IMG/VR virus record: IMGVR_UViG_3300025909_000001
Location: 1 to 44,366 of that record
From: a virus
DNA length: 44,366 nt
Strand: one strand, 5' to 3'
Shown: in pieces, positions 31,441 to 38,582 of the stretch
Layout of the letters: the number at the start of each line of letters is the position of its first letter
How positions within the stretch are numbered: position 1 is the stretch's first letter
Translations under genes and position numbers: made by a program
Notes under the pieces: model-generated
Told to the model about the DNA's origin: nothing
The model's input: only the letters and a program-made list of their open reading frames with translations
Database searches by the model: none

Positions 31441-32225
31441 GCTCGCCACGACGAAAGACAGACGCCCAGGCGTCTGGAATTCCGGTGCACTGCCACTTCG
31501 ACAAGATCATGCCGGCCTCGGAGTTGAAGCTCTACCCGGGCAACTACAAGAAGCATCCGGCAAAGCAACTCGACCGCATGCTCGCCGTGATCCAGGGCAC
31601 GGCAAAGAAGCCTGGCAACGGGTACCGGCGTGCGGCCGTGGTCTCGCTCCTGAGCGGTTGCGTGACGAAAGGCAACGGCCTGGTGCAGATGGCGCAGCGC
31701 AGCGGGCTCGACGTGCCGATCGAGTTCCAGACCTACCGCAATCGCGCCGAGGAGATCCGCGACTTGATTGCCGACAACAAGCTCGCCGCGCTCGCTCAGG
31801 ATGACGACAACGCGCTGCGCAAATTGCTGTCGGAGCTCGACGCCGGCGAGGTCGAGTTTGCCGCTGTCTCAAGCGACGAGCTGGAGCAGCTCCTCCGCGA
31901 TGCCGACATCCCCGAGGCGGAGTTTCCGATCACCGCGAAGCTCGGCGAGTCCTACGACTACGTGCTCATTTTCACCAACAACGCCACCGAATATGCCTTC
32001 CTCCAAAACCTTGTCGGCCTCCGGCCGGAGCGCAGCTACAAGAAAACCGGCGTCGGCCTCGGCCGCGCGATCCCGCTCGAGCGAGCCCTCGCCGCCTTAC
32101 GTGCGAATCGTCATTCCCTCAATGTCCAGGGCGCAAACGATGACCACCCACAAACTTCTCCCCGAGGCCATCGTGTTCGTGCCGGAAAGCCAGCGGGAGG
32201 AGTACGCGCGCGTCGTCGGAAGTGA
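31437..32225 (+). CDS. ParB-like N-domain protein coupled to a glycosyltransferase
   Basis: 262 residues. Residues 25-150 match the ParB/sulfiredoxin-like N-domain of phage and modification-system proteins: ASELKLYPGNYKKHPAKQLD, GNGLVQMAQRSGLDVPIEF and IRDLIADNKLAALA. The HTH of true ParB is missing. The C-terminus has a beta segment and a disordered basic tail. Related domains accompany DNA modification enzymes. The 16-bp near-palindrome (31464-31479) lies in its N-terminal linker (DAQASG). It overlaps the glycosyltransferase gene by about 86 bp. Confidence 0.65.
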   Translation: MSSPRRKTDAQASGIPVHCHFDKIMPASELKLYPGNYKKHPAKQLDRMLAVIQGTAKKPGNGYRRAAVVSLLSGCVTKGNGLVQMAQRSGLDVPIEFQTYRNRAEEIRDLIADNKLAALAQDDDNALRKLLSELDAGEVEFAAVSSDELEQLLRDADIPEAEFPITAKLGESYDYVLIFTNNATEYAFLQNLVGLRPERSYKKTGVGLGRAIPLERALAALRANRHSLNVQGANDDHPQTSPRGHRVRAGKPAGGVRARRRK

Positions 32226-32871
32226 TCACATCCGCACGCATCCCGATGCGGTGAAAGGTCTCACACCGAAGCTCAACTACATGCTCGAGGCCTTCGATAA
32301 TTACAAATTCGCTGGGAACGCTGATGCGCTTGTCTTCGTGGACGACGACATTCTCAGCGTGCAGCGGTGTTTCACCGAGAAGGGCGAGCCCGCCACCATT
32401 CGGGATCCGGAGCTCATCGAGGCGATCATCACGAACACGGCGCGCCTGGCTCGCGACGTGGGAGCGTTCTATTTCGGTTGGGAGGCCAGCAACGGCGCCC
32501 TGCGCTACTACACCGGCCTGAAACCATTCATGCTCACCGGCTACATCAACGGCTGCGCCATGGGTTTCATGCGTGGCCACGGGCTCAGGTTCGACGAGCG
32601 GATCGTCGCGAAGAACGATTTCGATATCGCGGCGATGAACGCTTGGAAGCACCGGCTCTGCGTGAAGGATTGCCGGTACACGTTCTGCCAGAAAGAGACT
32701 TTCACCGGCCGCGGTGGCCAGGCCGCGTTTCGCACGTCGCAGACGGAGAAACGCGACGTGGAGCTGCTCCGCAAAAAGTGGGGCGATATCTTCCGCTTCG
32801 GCGGCCACAGCGGCACGCGCAAACGCGACTACGCCGGTGTGCAGAAGATCACGATGAACCTTCCCTTCTGA
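32140..32871 (+). CDS. Glycosyltransferase, TET-associated (TAGT)-like
   Basis: The 243-residue protein has a GT-A core: IVFVPESQREEYARVVG at the start, ALVFVDDDILSVQR with the DxD triad near 65, GCAMGFMRGHG, then a NDFDIAAMNAWKH acidic motif and a FTGRGGQAAFRT tail. This order fits the TET-associated glycosyltransferases that decorate hydroxylated DNA bases in phages. ATG 32122 is an alternative start. No TET oxygenase or base hydroxymethylase is visible in this complete genome, so the acceptor is unclear. Confidence 0.6.
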   Translation: MTTHKLLPEAIVFVPESQREEYARVVGSDHIRTHPDAVKGLTPKLNYMLEAFDNYKFAGNADALVFVDDDILSVQRCFTEKGEPATIRDPELIEAIITNTARLARDVGAFYFGWEASNGALRYYTGLKPFMLTGYINGCAMGFMRGHGLRFDERIVAKNDFDIAAMNAWKHRLCVKDCRYTFCQKETFTGRGGQAAFRTSQTEKRDVELLRKKWGDIFRFGGHSGTRKRDYAGVQKITMNLPF

Positions 32872-33164
32872 TGGTCGCCACCGAGATCCCGGCAATCACC
32901 GATCCGATGGGCGCGCATTGGCGGCAGCCGGACCGCGCGCAAATCTTAATCGACGAGAAACACGCGGTAATGACCGCGAACACGCTCCGCGAGCTCGCTG
33001 ATTACTCCTGCAGCATGCCGACCGCCGTCTACCCGGGGAAAATGTGGCGATGCCGGCGGAACTACGATGACGAAAGCAAGGGGTGGTTACTCCGCTGGTA
33101 CGGCTATTCCCCAGAACCTGGCTATTGCTCGAACCATCAACGCTTGATTCTGGTGATCGCATGA
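32871..33164 (+). CDS. Hypothetical protein after the glycosyltransferase (97 aa)
   Basis: TGATG overlap with the upstream gene shows coupling. Contains three Cys and many aromatic residues (CRRNYDDE, WLLRWYGY). No family recognised; perhaps an accessory to the glycosyltransferase. Confidence 0.55.
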   Translation: MVATEIPAITDPMGAHWRQPDRAQILIDEKHAVMTANTLRELADYSCSMPTAVYPGKMWRCRRNYDDESKGWLLRWYGYSPEPGYCSNHQRLILVIA

Positions 33165-33439
33165 ACGGTCTTTCACGATTGCAGATGGCGCAGCGGGAAC
33201 GGACCCGCGCCGTCATTAGCCAGTTCGACCTGACACAAATCGCCGATCTCGTCGGCGCGCATTACGCGGCCTGCGCGTCGCTCGGCGCTGCATTGCGTTC
33301 GCTCGCGCGAGCCGGTCGGCAACTCCATTCCGCTCGGGACAGTTCTGTTGCTGACGCTGAGCGGTTTGTCTTGGAGCAGATCGAAAAGCGGTTCGTCGAA
33401 GACTTCGGGATCGATCCACCATGGAGAATTCCGAAGTGA
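33161..33439 (+). CDS. Hypothetical helical protein (92 aa)
   Basis: ATGA overlap. All-helical, Arg/Ala-rich, with no recognised domain. Last gene of the 31336-33439 operon. Confidence 0.55.
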   Translation: MNGLSRLQMAQRERTRAVISQFDLTQIADLVGAHYAACASLGAALRSLARAGRQLHSARDSSVADAERFVLEQIEKRFVEDFGIDPPWRIPK

Positions 33440-33452
33440 ACTAAGCACAACC

Positions 33453-33485
33453 GGGATGCGCCCGACCCGACCAAACAGGGCACCA
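33453..33485 (+). promoter_or_regulatory. Repeated leader box, copy 1
   Basis: Shares GCCCGACCCGACCAAACAGG and following GCACCA with copies at 34219-34251 and 35357-35387. GCCC and GGGC can pair around an A-rich loop. In all three the box ends 5-7 nt before the ATG. Confidence 0.75.
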
Positions 33486-33490
33486 GAAAC

Positions 33491-33721
33491 ATGGCCAAGA
33501 AAAAGAAAGTGGAAGCCTTGAAGCTTCCCGACCAGCTCCTCGTCCGGTATTTCCGCGAGGGTGAGATTGAAAACATTGCGACCGTTTCCATCGGGGATGG
33601 CAAGCCGGGCGGCGACGGGAAGGTCTGCGTCCTGTTGAAGTTTCCGAAGGGCCCGCGGATCGATCATTGGACCGATCTCGGCGGCGGCCTGGGCTTCGTG
33701 CCCGACGTCACTGGGGATTGA
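33491..33721 (+). CDS. Small basic protein with leader box (76 aa)
   Basis: Starts MAKKKKVEALKLP; alpha/beta, no family recognised. Its ATG follows the repeated leader box, so it is probably co-regulated with the genes at 34257 and 35394. Confidence 0.6.
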   Translation: MAKKKKVEALKLPDQLLVRYFREGEIENIATVSIGDGKPGGDGKVCVLLKFPKGPRIDHWTDLGGGLGFVPDVTGD

Positions 33722-33752
33722 CGCGAGACGTCGATTCTCTCTAAAAGGCGGC

Positions 33753-34076
33753 GTGAGTGCTGCCAATGCCAGGGATGCCGCGGAAACGTGGATCGCCGAG
33801 AAAGCGATCCCGGAGGAGCTGCGCGGCCGTAAGGTGCAACTCGCGATTTTCACGAGCGAGGAGAACTGCCGTTTTTTCTATCCGCGCCGCGCGCTCAAAT
33901 GGCAGCAGCAGGTCAATACCTACATTTCGCGACTGTGTCGTGGACGGCACGCGAAGATCGAGCGCGTGGAGCTGACGCCGGCGACATACGACGCCTGGCG
34001 TTCGGAACACGGCCGCGATGACGGCGAGGCGGTGCGGCGGGAATACGCGGACAGCTTCCAGCGGCTCCTGGAATAG
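33753..34076 (+). CDS. Hypothetical protein (107 aa), GTG start
   Basis: GTG behind AAAAGG. Alpha/beta with an aromatic NCRFFYPRRALKWQQQ segment. Unknown family. Confidence 0.55.
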   Translation: MSAANARDAAETWIAEKAIPEELRGRKVQLAIFTSEENCRFFYPRRALKWQQQVNTYISRLCRGRHAKIERVELTPATYDAWRSEHGRDDGEAVRREYADSFQRLLE

Positions 34077-34165
34077 GGGGCACAGCGGCGGCTTGATAGC
34101 ACCGGGTTTGCCAGCGTGAGGAAAAGTGTGGGCACGATTGGTTTCGCGCGACGTCACGACTGGCG

Positions 34166-34206
34166 GTGACGAAAGTCACATTGTCCGGCGGGGCAGTTCC
34201 CGCCGG
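34166..34206 (+). promoter_or_regulatory. Structured leader upstream of the DUF2786 gene
   Basis: Two adjacent stem-loops: GTGAC-GAAA-GTCAC (34166-34179, a GNRA tetraloop) and CCGGCGGG/CCCGCCGG (34185-34192 with 34199-34206). GTCAC at 34153-34157 could instead pair with GTGAC, giving alternative folds. The 180-bp gap 34077-34256 holds no gene; the leader box follows at 34219. Confidence 0.45.
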
Positions 34207-34218
34207 CAAGAAACCAAA

Positions 34219-34251
34219 GGGAAGAGCCCAACCCATCCAAACAGGGCACCA
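34219..34251 (+). promoter_or_regulatory. Repeated leader box, copy 2
   Basis: GGGAAGAGCCCAACCCATCC followed by AAACAGGGCACCA, matching copies 1 and 3; ATG follows at 34257. Confidence 0.75.
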
Positions 34252-34256
34252 CTAGA

Positions 34257-34988
34257 ATGCAGACACCGCAGCAAGTTATCGAGAAGCTCCGCAAGCTTCT
34301 CCGCCTCGCCACCGACAAAGCGGCCAGCCAAGGCGAGGCCGAGGCAGCGATGGCCAGGGCGCAAGAGATCGCGCTCCGTTACAAGATCGAGCTCGCCGGC
34401 ATCGAGCACGCCGAGCGGCCGGCCGAGGAATACACGCAGGACGTGCAGGTCCGCAGGAAGACGTTCCAAGCGAAGTACGTCGAGTGGATAGTCCGGAAGC
34501 ACTTCAATGTGCAGATGGTAATGGGCCATGGCGGTGAATTGTTCGTGATCGGGAAACCGACCGATATCGCTTTCGCCCGCTGGGTCATGGAGTTTCTAGA
34601 GGGAGAGTTTCCGCGACTCTGGACTGCATACCAGCGGCAAACGCAGTGCGGCCAAGGGGCGCGGGTCAATTACTTCTTCGGCGTCTATCAGGGCCTCGAC
34701 GCGAAGCTGACGGAAAACAAACAGCGCGTGGAGGCGGAGGCGATCATCGAAGCGGAGATGAACGGCGACAAGCGGATCGCGGCGAACTACCAGCTCGCCG
34801 TCGTGAACGAGGAGAAGGGCCTCAGCGAAGCGGTGCGCCGCTTCTTTCCCAACCTGCGCCGCGGCGGCCGTGCGAACATCCGGATTCGCCACGAGAGCGC
34901 GATCGATGCCGGGCGCCGGGCCGGCCGCGAAATCAACATCAATCGGCCGCTCGGTTGCGGCGCAACTTCGGCGAGGAGGCTGAGCTAA
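34257..34988 (+). CDS. DUF2786 protein
   Basis: The 243-residue protein opens with VIEKLRKLLRLA, EAEAAMARAQEI and LRYKIEL, the DUF2786 signature found in phage and plasmid proteins. The C-terminal two thirds are alpha/beta, with a basic end. Biochemical role unknown. It is led by the repeated box and TAATG-coupled to the next gene. Confidence 0.8.
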   Translation: MQTPQQVIEKLRKLLRLATDKAASQGEAEAAMARAQEIALRYKIELAGIEHAERPAEEYTQDVQVRRKTFQAKYVEWIVRKHFNVQMVMGHGGELFVIGKPTDIAFARWVMEFLEGEFPRLWTAYQRQTQCGQGARVNYFFGVYQGLDAKLTENKQRVEAEAIIEAEMNGDKRIAANYQLAVVNEEKGLSEAVRRFFPNLRRGGRANIRIRHESAIDAGRRAGREININRPLGCGATSARRLS

Positions 34989-35287
34989 TGATCTCGATCG
35001 CCTTTGCTGAAGCGAAGTTTGAACGCGGCCGTCTCCTGATGACTCGGGCGATTGCCGACATGCTGGCCCGCCAGCCGGACGCGGCCGGGACCATCACGCT
35101 CTGCCTCACGCGCCACTTGTCCGGCGACTGCGGCGATATGTGCGAGGACGATGTGCTGGCCAATCTGCACGCGATGCTGAACGGGGAACGCATCTTCTCA
35201 TCCTACCAAACCGCCTACGGCAAAATCTGGATCATCACGGAAGCCGACCGCTCGGCGACCACGGTCCTGTTTCCAGAGGATTACTGA
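34988..35287 (+). CDS. DUF3768-like plasmid/phage protein (99 aa)
   Basis: Contains LTRHLSGDCGDMCEDDVLAN and KIWIITEADRSATTVLFPEDY, typical of a small family common on plasmids and mobile elements, often annotated without function. TAATG overlap fixes the start. Note both the CGDMCEDD and ITEADRSATTVL blocks are intact. Confidence 0.7.
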   Translation: MISIAFAEAKFERGRLLMTRAIADMLARQPDAAGTITLCLTRHLSGDCGDMCEDDVLANLHAMLNGERIFSSYQTAYGKIWIITEADRSATTVLFPEDY

Positions 35288-35296
35288 TCGTTCCCG

Positions 35297-35326
35297 ATCT
35301 GCCCGTCGCCGATCGCGGCGGCGGGC
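35297..35326 (+). other. Intergenic hairpin
   Basis: CTGCCCGTCGCCG pairs with CGGCGGCGGGCAG over 13 bp with one wobble, loop ATCG. No T-run follows; it precedes the third leader box. Confidence 0.55.
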
Positions 35327-35356
35327 AGCGGGGAGCAATCACGCTCCACCAAACAC

Positions 35357-35387
35357 GGAAGAGCCCAACCGACCAAACAGGGCGCCA
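35357..35387 (+). promoter_or_regulatory. Repeated leader box, copy 3
   Basis: GGAAGAGCCCAACCGACC followed by AAACAGGGCGCCA, 6 nt before the ATG at 35394. One base shorter in two places than copy 2. Confidence 0.75.
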
Positions 35388-35393
35388 ACGAAA

Positions 35394-35747
35394 ATGAAAA
35401 CCGCACTCACCACCATCCGCAGCATCGCTATCGGCAAGGCAAACAGCCTGGCCCGCGTTCACCGCCACATCGACGTGCTCCGCCCGGCGTTCGCCGAGTG
35501 GGGCGCCGGCGAGATCTACGTCTGCAAGAAGACGGCGACCTACCGCTATCGCTTCGGCGCTCTCTCTAAGTCAGTTACCGCCTGGGATCCGATCGTTCGC
35601 GAATTGTTCGCCACGCCGGAGGCCTTCGCCTTCGCGGCCATGGTCCTCGGCGCTGAAAAGCCGATGGAATTGGCCGACAAACCGGAATCGGAAGTGACCC
35701 CTCGCGCGGAATCCAAGCGCGCCAACGTCGTCAGCCTCGCCGCCTGA
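35394..35747 (+). CDS. Hypothetical protein with leader box (117 aa)
   Basis: Alpha/beta protein without a recognised domain; acidic/Ser-rich C-terminus. Co-regulated with genes 33491 and 34257 by the shared leader box, and 3 bp upstream of the SymE-like gene. Confidence 0.55.
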   Translation: MKTALTTIRSIAIGKANSLARVHRHIDVLRPAFAEWGAGEIYVCKKTATYRYRFGALSKSVTAWDPIVRELFATPEAFAFAAMVLGAEKPMELADKPESEVTPRAESKRANVVSLAA

Positions 35748-35750
35748 GCC

Positions 35751-35918
35751 ATGAAGACTCTCACCATCTCTTCGCTCTATCAGCCGCGCCGCCGCGGCGG
35801 GACGACGGCGCCGCATCTCCGGCTCACCGGGCGCTGGCTCGAAGCCGCCGGATTCCCCGCTGGCGCGCGGGTCCGCGTGCAGGTGCAGCAGGGCCAGCTC
35901 GTCATCACCACCGCATGA
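35751..35918 (+). CDS. SymE-like protein (55 aa)
   Basis: Short gene matching the SymE family: LTISSLYQPRRRG, PHLRLTGRWLEAAGFPAG, then RVRVQVQQGQLVIT. SymE-type proteins have an AbrB-like fold and some are toxins of type I systems. ATGA overlap with the AAA gene that follows makes translational coupling likely. No antisense RNA can be seen by eye. Confidence 0.8.
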   Translation: MKTLTISSLYQPRRRGGTTAPHLRLTGRWLEAAGFPAGARVRVQVQQGQLVITTA

Positions 35919-36544
35919 AGACTTCGAAGGCAAAACTCTTCGGCCCCGCCGCCTCCATCCTGGAGGCGGCGCGGGCGGTGGCGGCGAAGCGCGATCGCGT
36001 GGCCTTGCTGCTCGATGGCGACCCGGGCATCGGGAAAACCGAATTGGCAAACATCCTCGCGGGCGAGCTCACCGGCTCGCCGTTCGCGGTCGAGACGCTC
36101 AACGGCCAGAGCGTGGGCGTGGACGTCGTGCGGCAGTGGCGGGAGCGATGCTATTACGGGAACCTGTTCAGCGACTGGACCGTAAAACGGATCGACGAAC
36201 TCGACCAGATGAGTGGCTCGGCCATGAGCGAAATGCTCACTTACCTGGACCAGCTTCCCCCGCGGCACGCGGTCCTCGCGACGACCAACGAATTCACGAA
36301 GCTCCGCCAGATGACCAAGGGGCGGCTCGAGTCCCGATTCATCCGACTGCCGGTAGACGCTCCCACGGTCAAGGAAACGGCGCGCGAATTGGTCCGAAGG
36401 TATTCCATCCCCGCCGACAAGGCCCAGGCGATCGCGCGCGGCGCGGTGCCCGATGGGATCCTCGACGGGTGCAACGTCCGGACGGCGTTTCACGACGCGG
36501 AGGCGTTCGCGGCCGTGCGATCGGTGAAGAGGAGGGCGGCGTGA
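35915..36544 (+). CDS. AAA+ ATPase, N-terminal half of a split RarA/MgsA-like clamp loader
   Basis: 209 residues. Walker A GDPGIGKT at 35-42, Walker B RIDELD near 92, sensor-1 VLATTNE, arginine-finger-like LESRF. These are the AAA+ motifs of the RarA/RFC class. The protein ends where RarA would go into its C-terminal domain, which is encoded by the next gene. RarA acts at stalled forks with SSB. Confidence 0.75.
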   Translation: MKTSKAKLFGPAASILEAARAVAAKRDRVALLLDGDPGIGKTELANILAGELTGSPFAVETLNGQSVGVDVVRQWRERCYYGNLFSDWTVKRIDELDQMSGSAMSEMLTYLDQLPPRHAVLATTNEFTKLRQMTKGRLESRFIRLPVDAPTVKETARELVRRYSIPADKAQAIARGAVPDGILDGCNVRTAFHDAEAFAAVRSVKRRAA

Positions 36545-37101
36545 CGTTCTCCGAAATCCATACGCCTGGAGGCTACACGTGCGGCGAGGTTTCGAGCGCG
36601 ATGCAGAAGTGCATCCGCCGAGGCCTCGCCGATGACGCGCTCTTTTGGGCCACCGAGCTCGATCTCGCCGGCTTCGGGGAATACGTCTTCAAACGCCTGG
36701 TCATCATCGCGAGCGAAGACATCGGCCTCGCCGATCCGCAGGCCTGCGTGCGCGTGGCCGCGCTGCGCGAGGCTTGGCGGGACCAGAGGAAGAAGAAGGA
36801 TTCGCGGCACGCTCCGGAGCGGCTGTTCCTCGTGCAGGCGGTCCTCGACGTCGCGCGGGCACCGAAATCGCGAATGGTCGATCACGCGCTCATCGTCATG
36901 TATGAGGGCCAGCGGGAGAAGCGGCCGGTACCAGACTTCGCCCTCGACAAGCACACCGCGCGGGGCAGGGCCAGAAAACGCACGTGGAAGCACTTCTGGG
37001 AGGAAGGGGCTCGCCTGGAGAATCGGGCCCCAATAGACGACCCCTACGAAGCGCCGGCCAGGGCTATCCGCGCAGATCGGCAGATCGAAATGGACTTCTA
37101 G
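36541..37101 (+). CDS. RarA/MgsA C-terminal domain protein, second half of the split
   Basis: The 186-residue product carries the MgsA C-terminal signature: EVSSAMQKCIRRG, ALFWATELDLAG, FKRLVIIASEDIGLADPQA and APKSRMVDHA. This domain makes the tetramer in RarA. GTGA overlap with the AAA gene implies equimolar production. The C-terminus is basic. The 16-bp near-palindrome variant is at 36556-36571. Confidence 0.8.
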   Translation: MTFSEIHTPGGYTCGEVSSAMQKCIRRGLADDALFWATELDLAGFGEYVFKRLVIIASEDIGLADPQACVRVAALREAWRDQRKKKDSRHAPERLFLVQAVLDVARAPKSRMVDHALIVMYEGQREKRPVPDFALDKHTARGRARKRTWKHFWEEGARLENRAPIDDPYEAPARAIRADRQIEMDF

Positions 37102-37127
37102 GTCGTTCCGGTCTATTCGATCGAGCC

Positions 37128-37367
37128 ATGCAAAAAGGCGTGCTGCAAGCGGCGGTTTTGGACGTGCTCAACGATTTCGAAGTGGCCGTTCCTGAACGGA
37201 CAATTGTCTTGGCGATGCACACGCTCCTTCGCATCTCGATCACATACACCGATTTGCGAATTCTCCTCAAGACTATGGAGGAGAAGCATCTGGTCGCGGG
37301 TACGGCCAGCGAAGAGCTCACCGTTTGGGTGATCACTCCTGATGGTCGTTTGCTTTTAGGAGCATAA
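37128..37367 (+). CDS. Small winged-helix-like protein (79 aa)
   Basis: Helices plus a TVWVITPDGRLLL wing-like hairpin suggest a small winged helix, possibly a regulator before the packaging genes. No close family. Confidence 0.5.
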   Translation: MQKGVLQAAVLDVLNDFEVAVPERTIVLAMHTLLRISITYTDLRILLKTMEEKHLVAGTASEELTVWVITPDGRLLLGA

Positions 37368-37394
37368 TCGTCCGATTGACGCGGCTACGATGGC

Positions 37395-38582
37395 GTGAAG
37401 CTCACGCCAGAAGACCAGTCCAAGCTCCGCGATCGCGAGCTCGCCAATATCATTCGAAAGCTCCACGCCGGGAAGACGCTCACGGCGCGGGAGCAAGCCA
37501 AGCTCGACGCGGCGACGGCCGCGCCTGGCGTCGATCCCACCGGCTACGTCGGGACCTGGGACGAGCTCGCGGGCCGGCTGGGCGTGACGCGAAAGGCGAT
37601 CCAGAATTGGCGAAGTGATCCGCGCTACGGGCCGGAGATCGAGCGGCGGAAGAATTTGCTCGAGCGCGCGGATGGGCGGCATTGCGTCGCGGCCTGGCTC
37701 GGGTTCATGGACGAGTTTCGTCTGAACCGCGGGAAGGGATCGGGAGAAGTCCAGGACGAGCCGGAAAACGATCGCGACGACGAACCGGGGGTTATCAGGC
37801 CCCCTTCCATCGGAGGCACGCAGAGCGAATGGCAGAAGGCCATCTTGCACGAAAACTATGAGAAGGCGCGCGCGAGCCGGCTCACGGTCGAGGAGACGCT
37901 CCTGGTCGCGGCGGAGCTGGCAGGACCTCTCGGGGCGTTCCTGGCCGCGTTGCAGGCGAAGCTCAACCAGTTCCCTGATATGGCGGCGCGCCGGGTGTGC
38001 GGTATCGCGGACGAGGCCGAGTGCCGGGAGCATTTGCGCGACGAGGTGGACGCGATCGCCTCGGATCTGAACCTTGGGCGCTATTCGGCCGAGGATGCGG
38101 TGCAGCGCGCCGTTGCTGAGGTGCCTTTCGATGACTCGACGAAATCCCTGTGCGAAAAACTCCTCTTCGACGGTGCCGACCGCACCGCGCTCCTGGAACT
38201 CGCCGGCGCGATCGCACTCCAGGCAATCAGCCGGATCGGACAAACCGCGATCGGCGTGGCCCGACGCAAATCTGATGAAGATCCTATCGAGGACGAGGAA
38301 GGCGCAGAGCTCGCGGCTTCTTCCATCGAAATCGATCCTTCTTCCGCTGATGGCGAAGTCGCGCCCGTTCCTCCGGGGAAAGTGTCCGGTAGTAAAGTCT
38401 CATCGCAAACCAAAGCGACACCTGAGCCCAGCGGAGTCGCGCCTGAAAAAGGGAATCATCCAGCCCGAAACGGACAGAAACGGAGGAAGAAGGCACGGCC
38501 CCAGCCTACACCGCCGCCGCCGGCAATCGAGGCTGCTATCGTCAATCATCGGACGAAGGCGACACGGCGCCGGCGGAAGTGA
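37395..38582 (+). CDS. Terminase small subunit candidate (395 aa), GTG start
   Basis: Directly upstream of and GTGA-coupled to the large terminase. An HTH near residues 52-75 (TWDELAGRLGVTRKAIQNW) matches Nu1-type DNA recognition. The long C-terminal half is charged and disordered, ending in a basic tail; the protein is longer than usual small terminases. Start GTG is set by TTGAC at 37376, 19 nt upstream, with no Shine-Dalgarno site. Confidence 0.7.
   Translation: MKLTPEDQSKLRDRELANIIRKLHAGKTLTAREQAKLDAATAAPGVDPTGYVGTWDELAGRLGVTRKAIQNWRSDPRYGPEIERRKNLLERADGRHCVAAWLGFMDEFRLNRGKGSGEVQDEPENDRDDEPGVIRPPSIGGTQSEWQKAILHENYEKARASRLTVEETLLVAAELAGPLGAFLAALQAKLNQFPDMAARRVCGIADEAECREHLRDEVDAIASDLNLGRYSAEDAVQRAVAEVPFDDSTKSLCEKLLFDGADRTALLELAGAIALQAISRIGQTAIGVARRKSDEDPIEDEEGAELAASSIEIDPSSADGEVAPVPPGKVSGSKVSSQTKATPEPSGVAPEKGNHPARNGQKRRKKARPQPTPPPPAIEAAIVNHRTKATRRRRK

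Noticed and set aside
37368-37394. A cos site next to the terminase small subunit
   Set aside because: The gap is only 27 bp and shows no nick-site symmetry or repeated binding boxes; I cannot locate cos from sequence alone.
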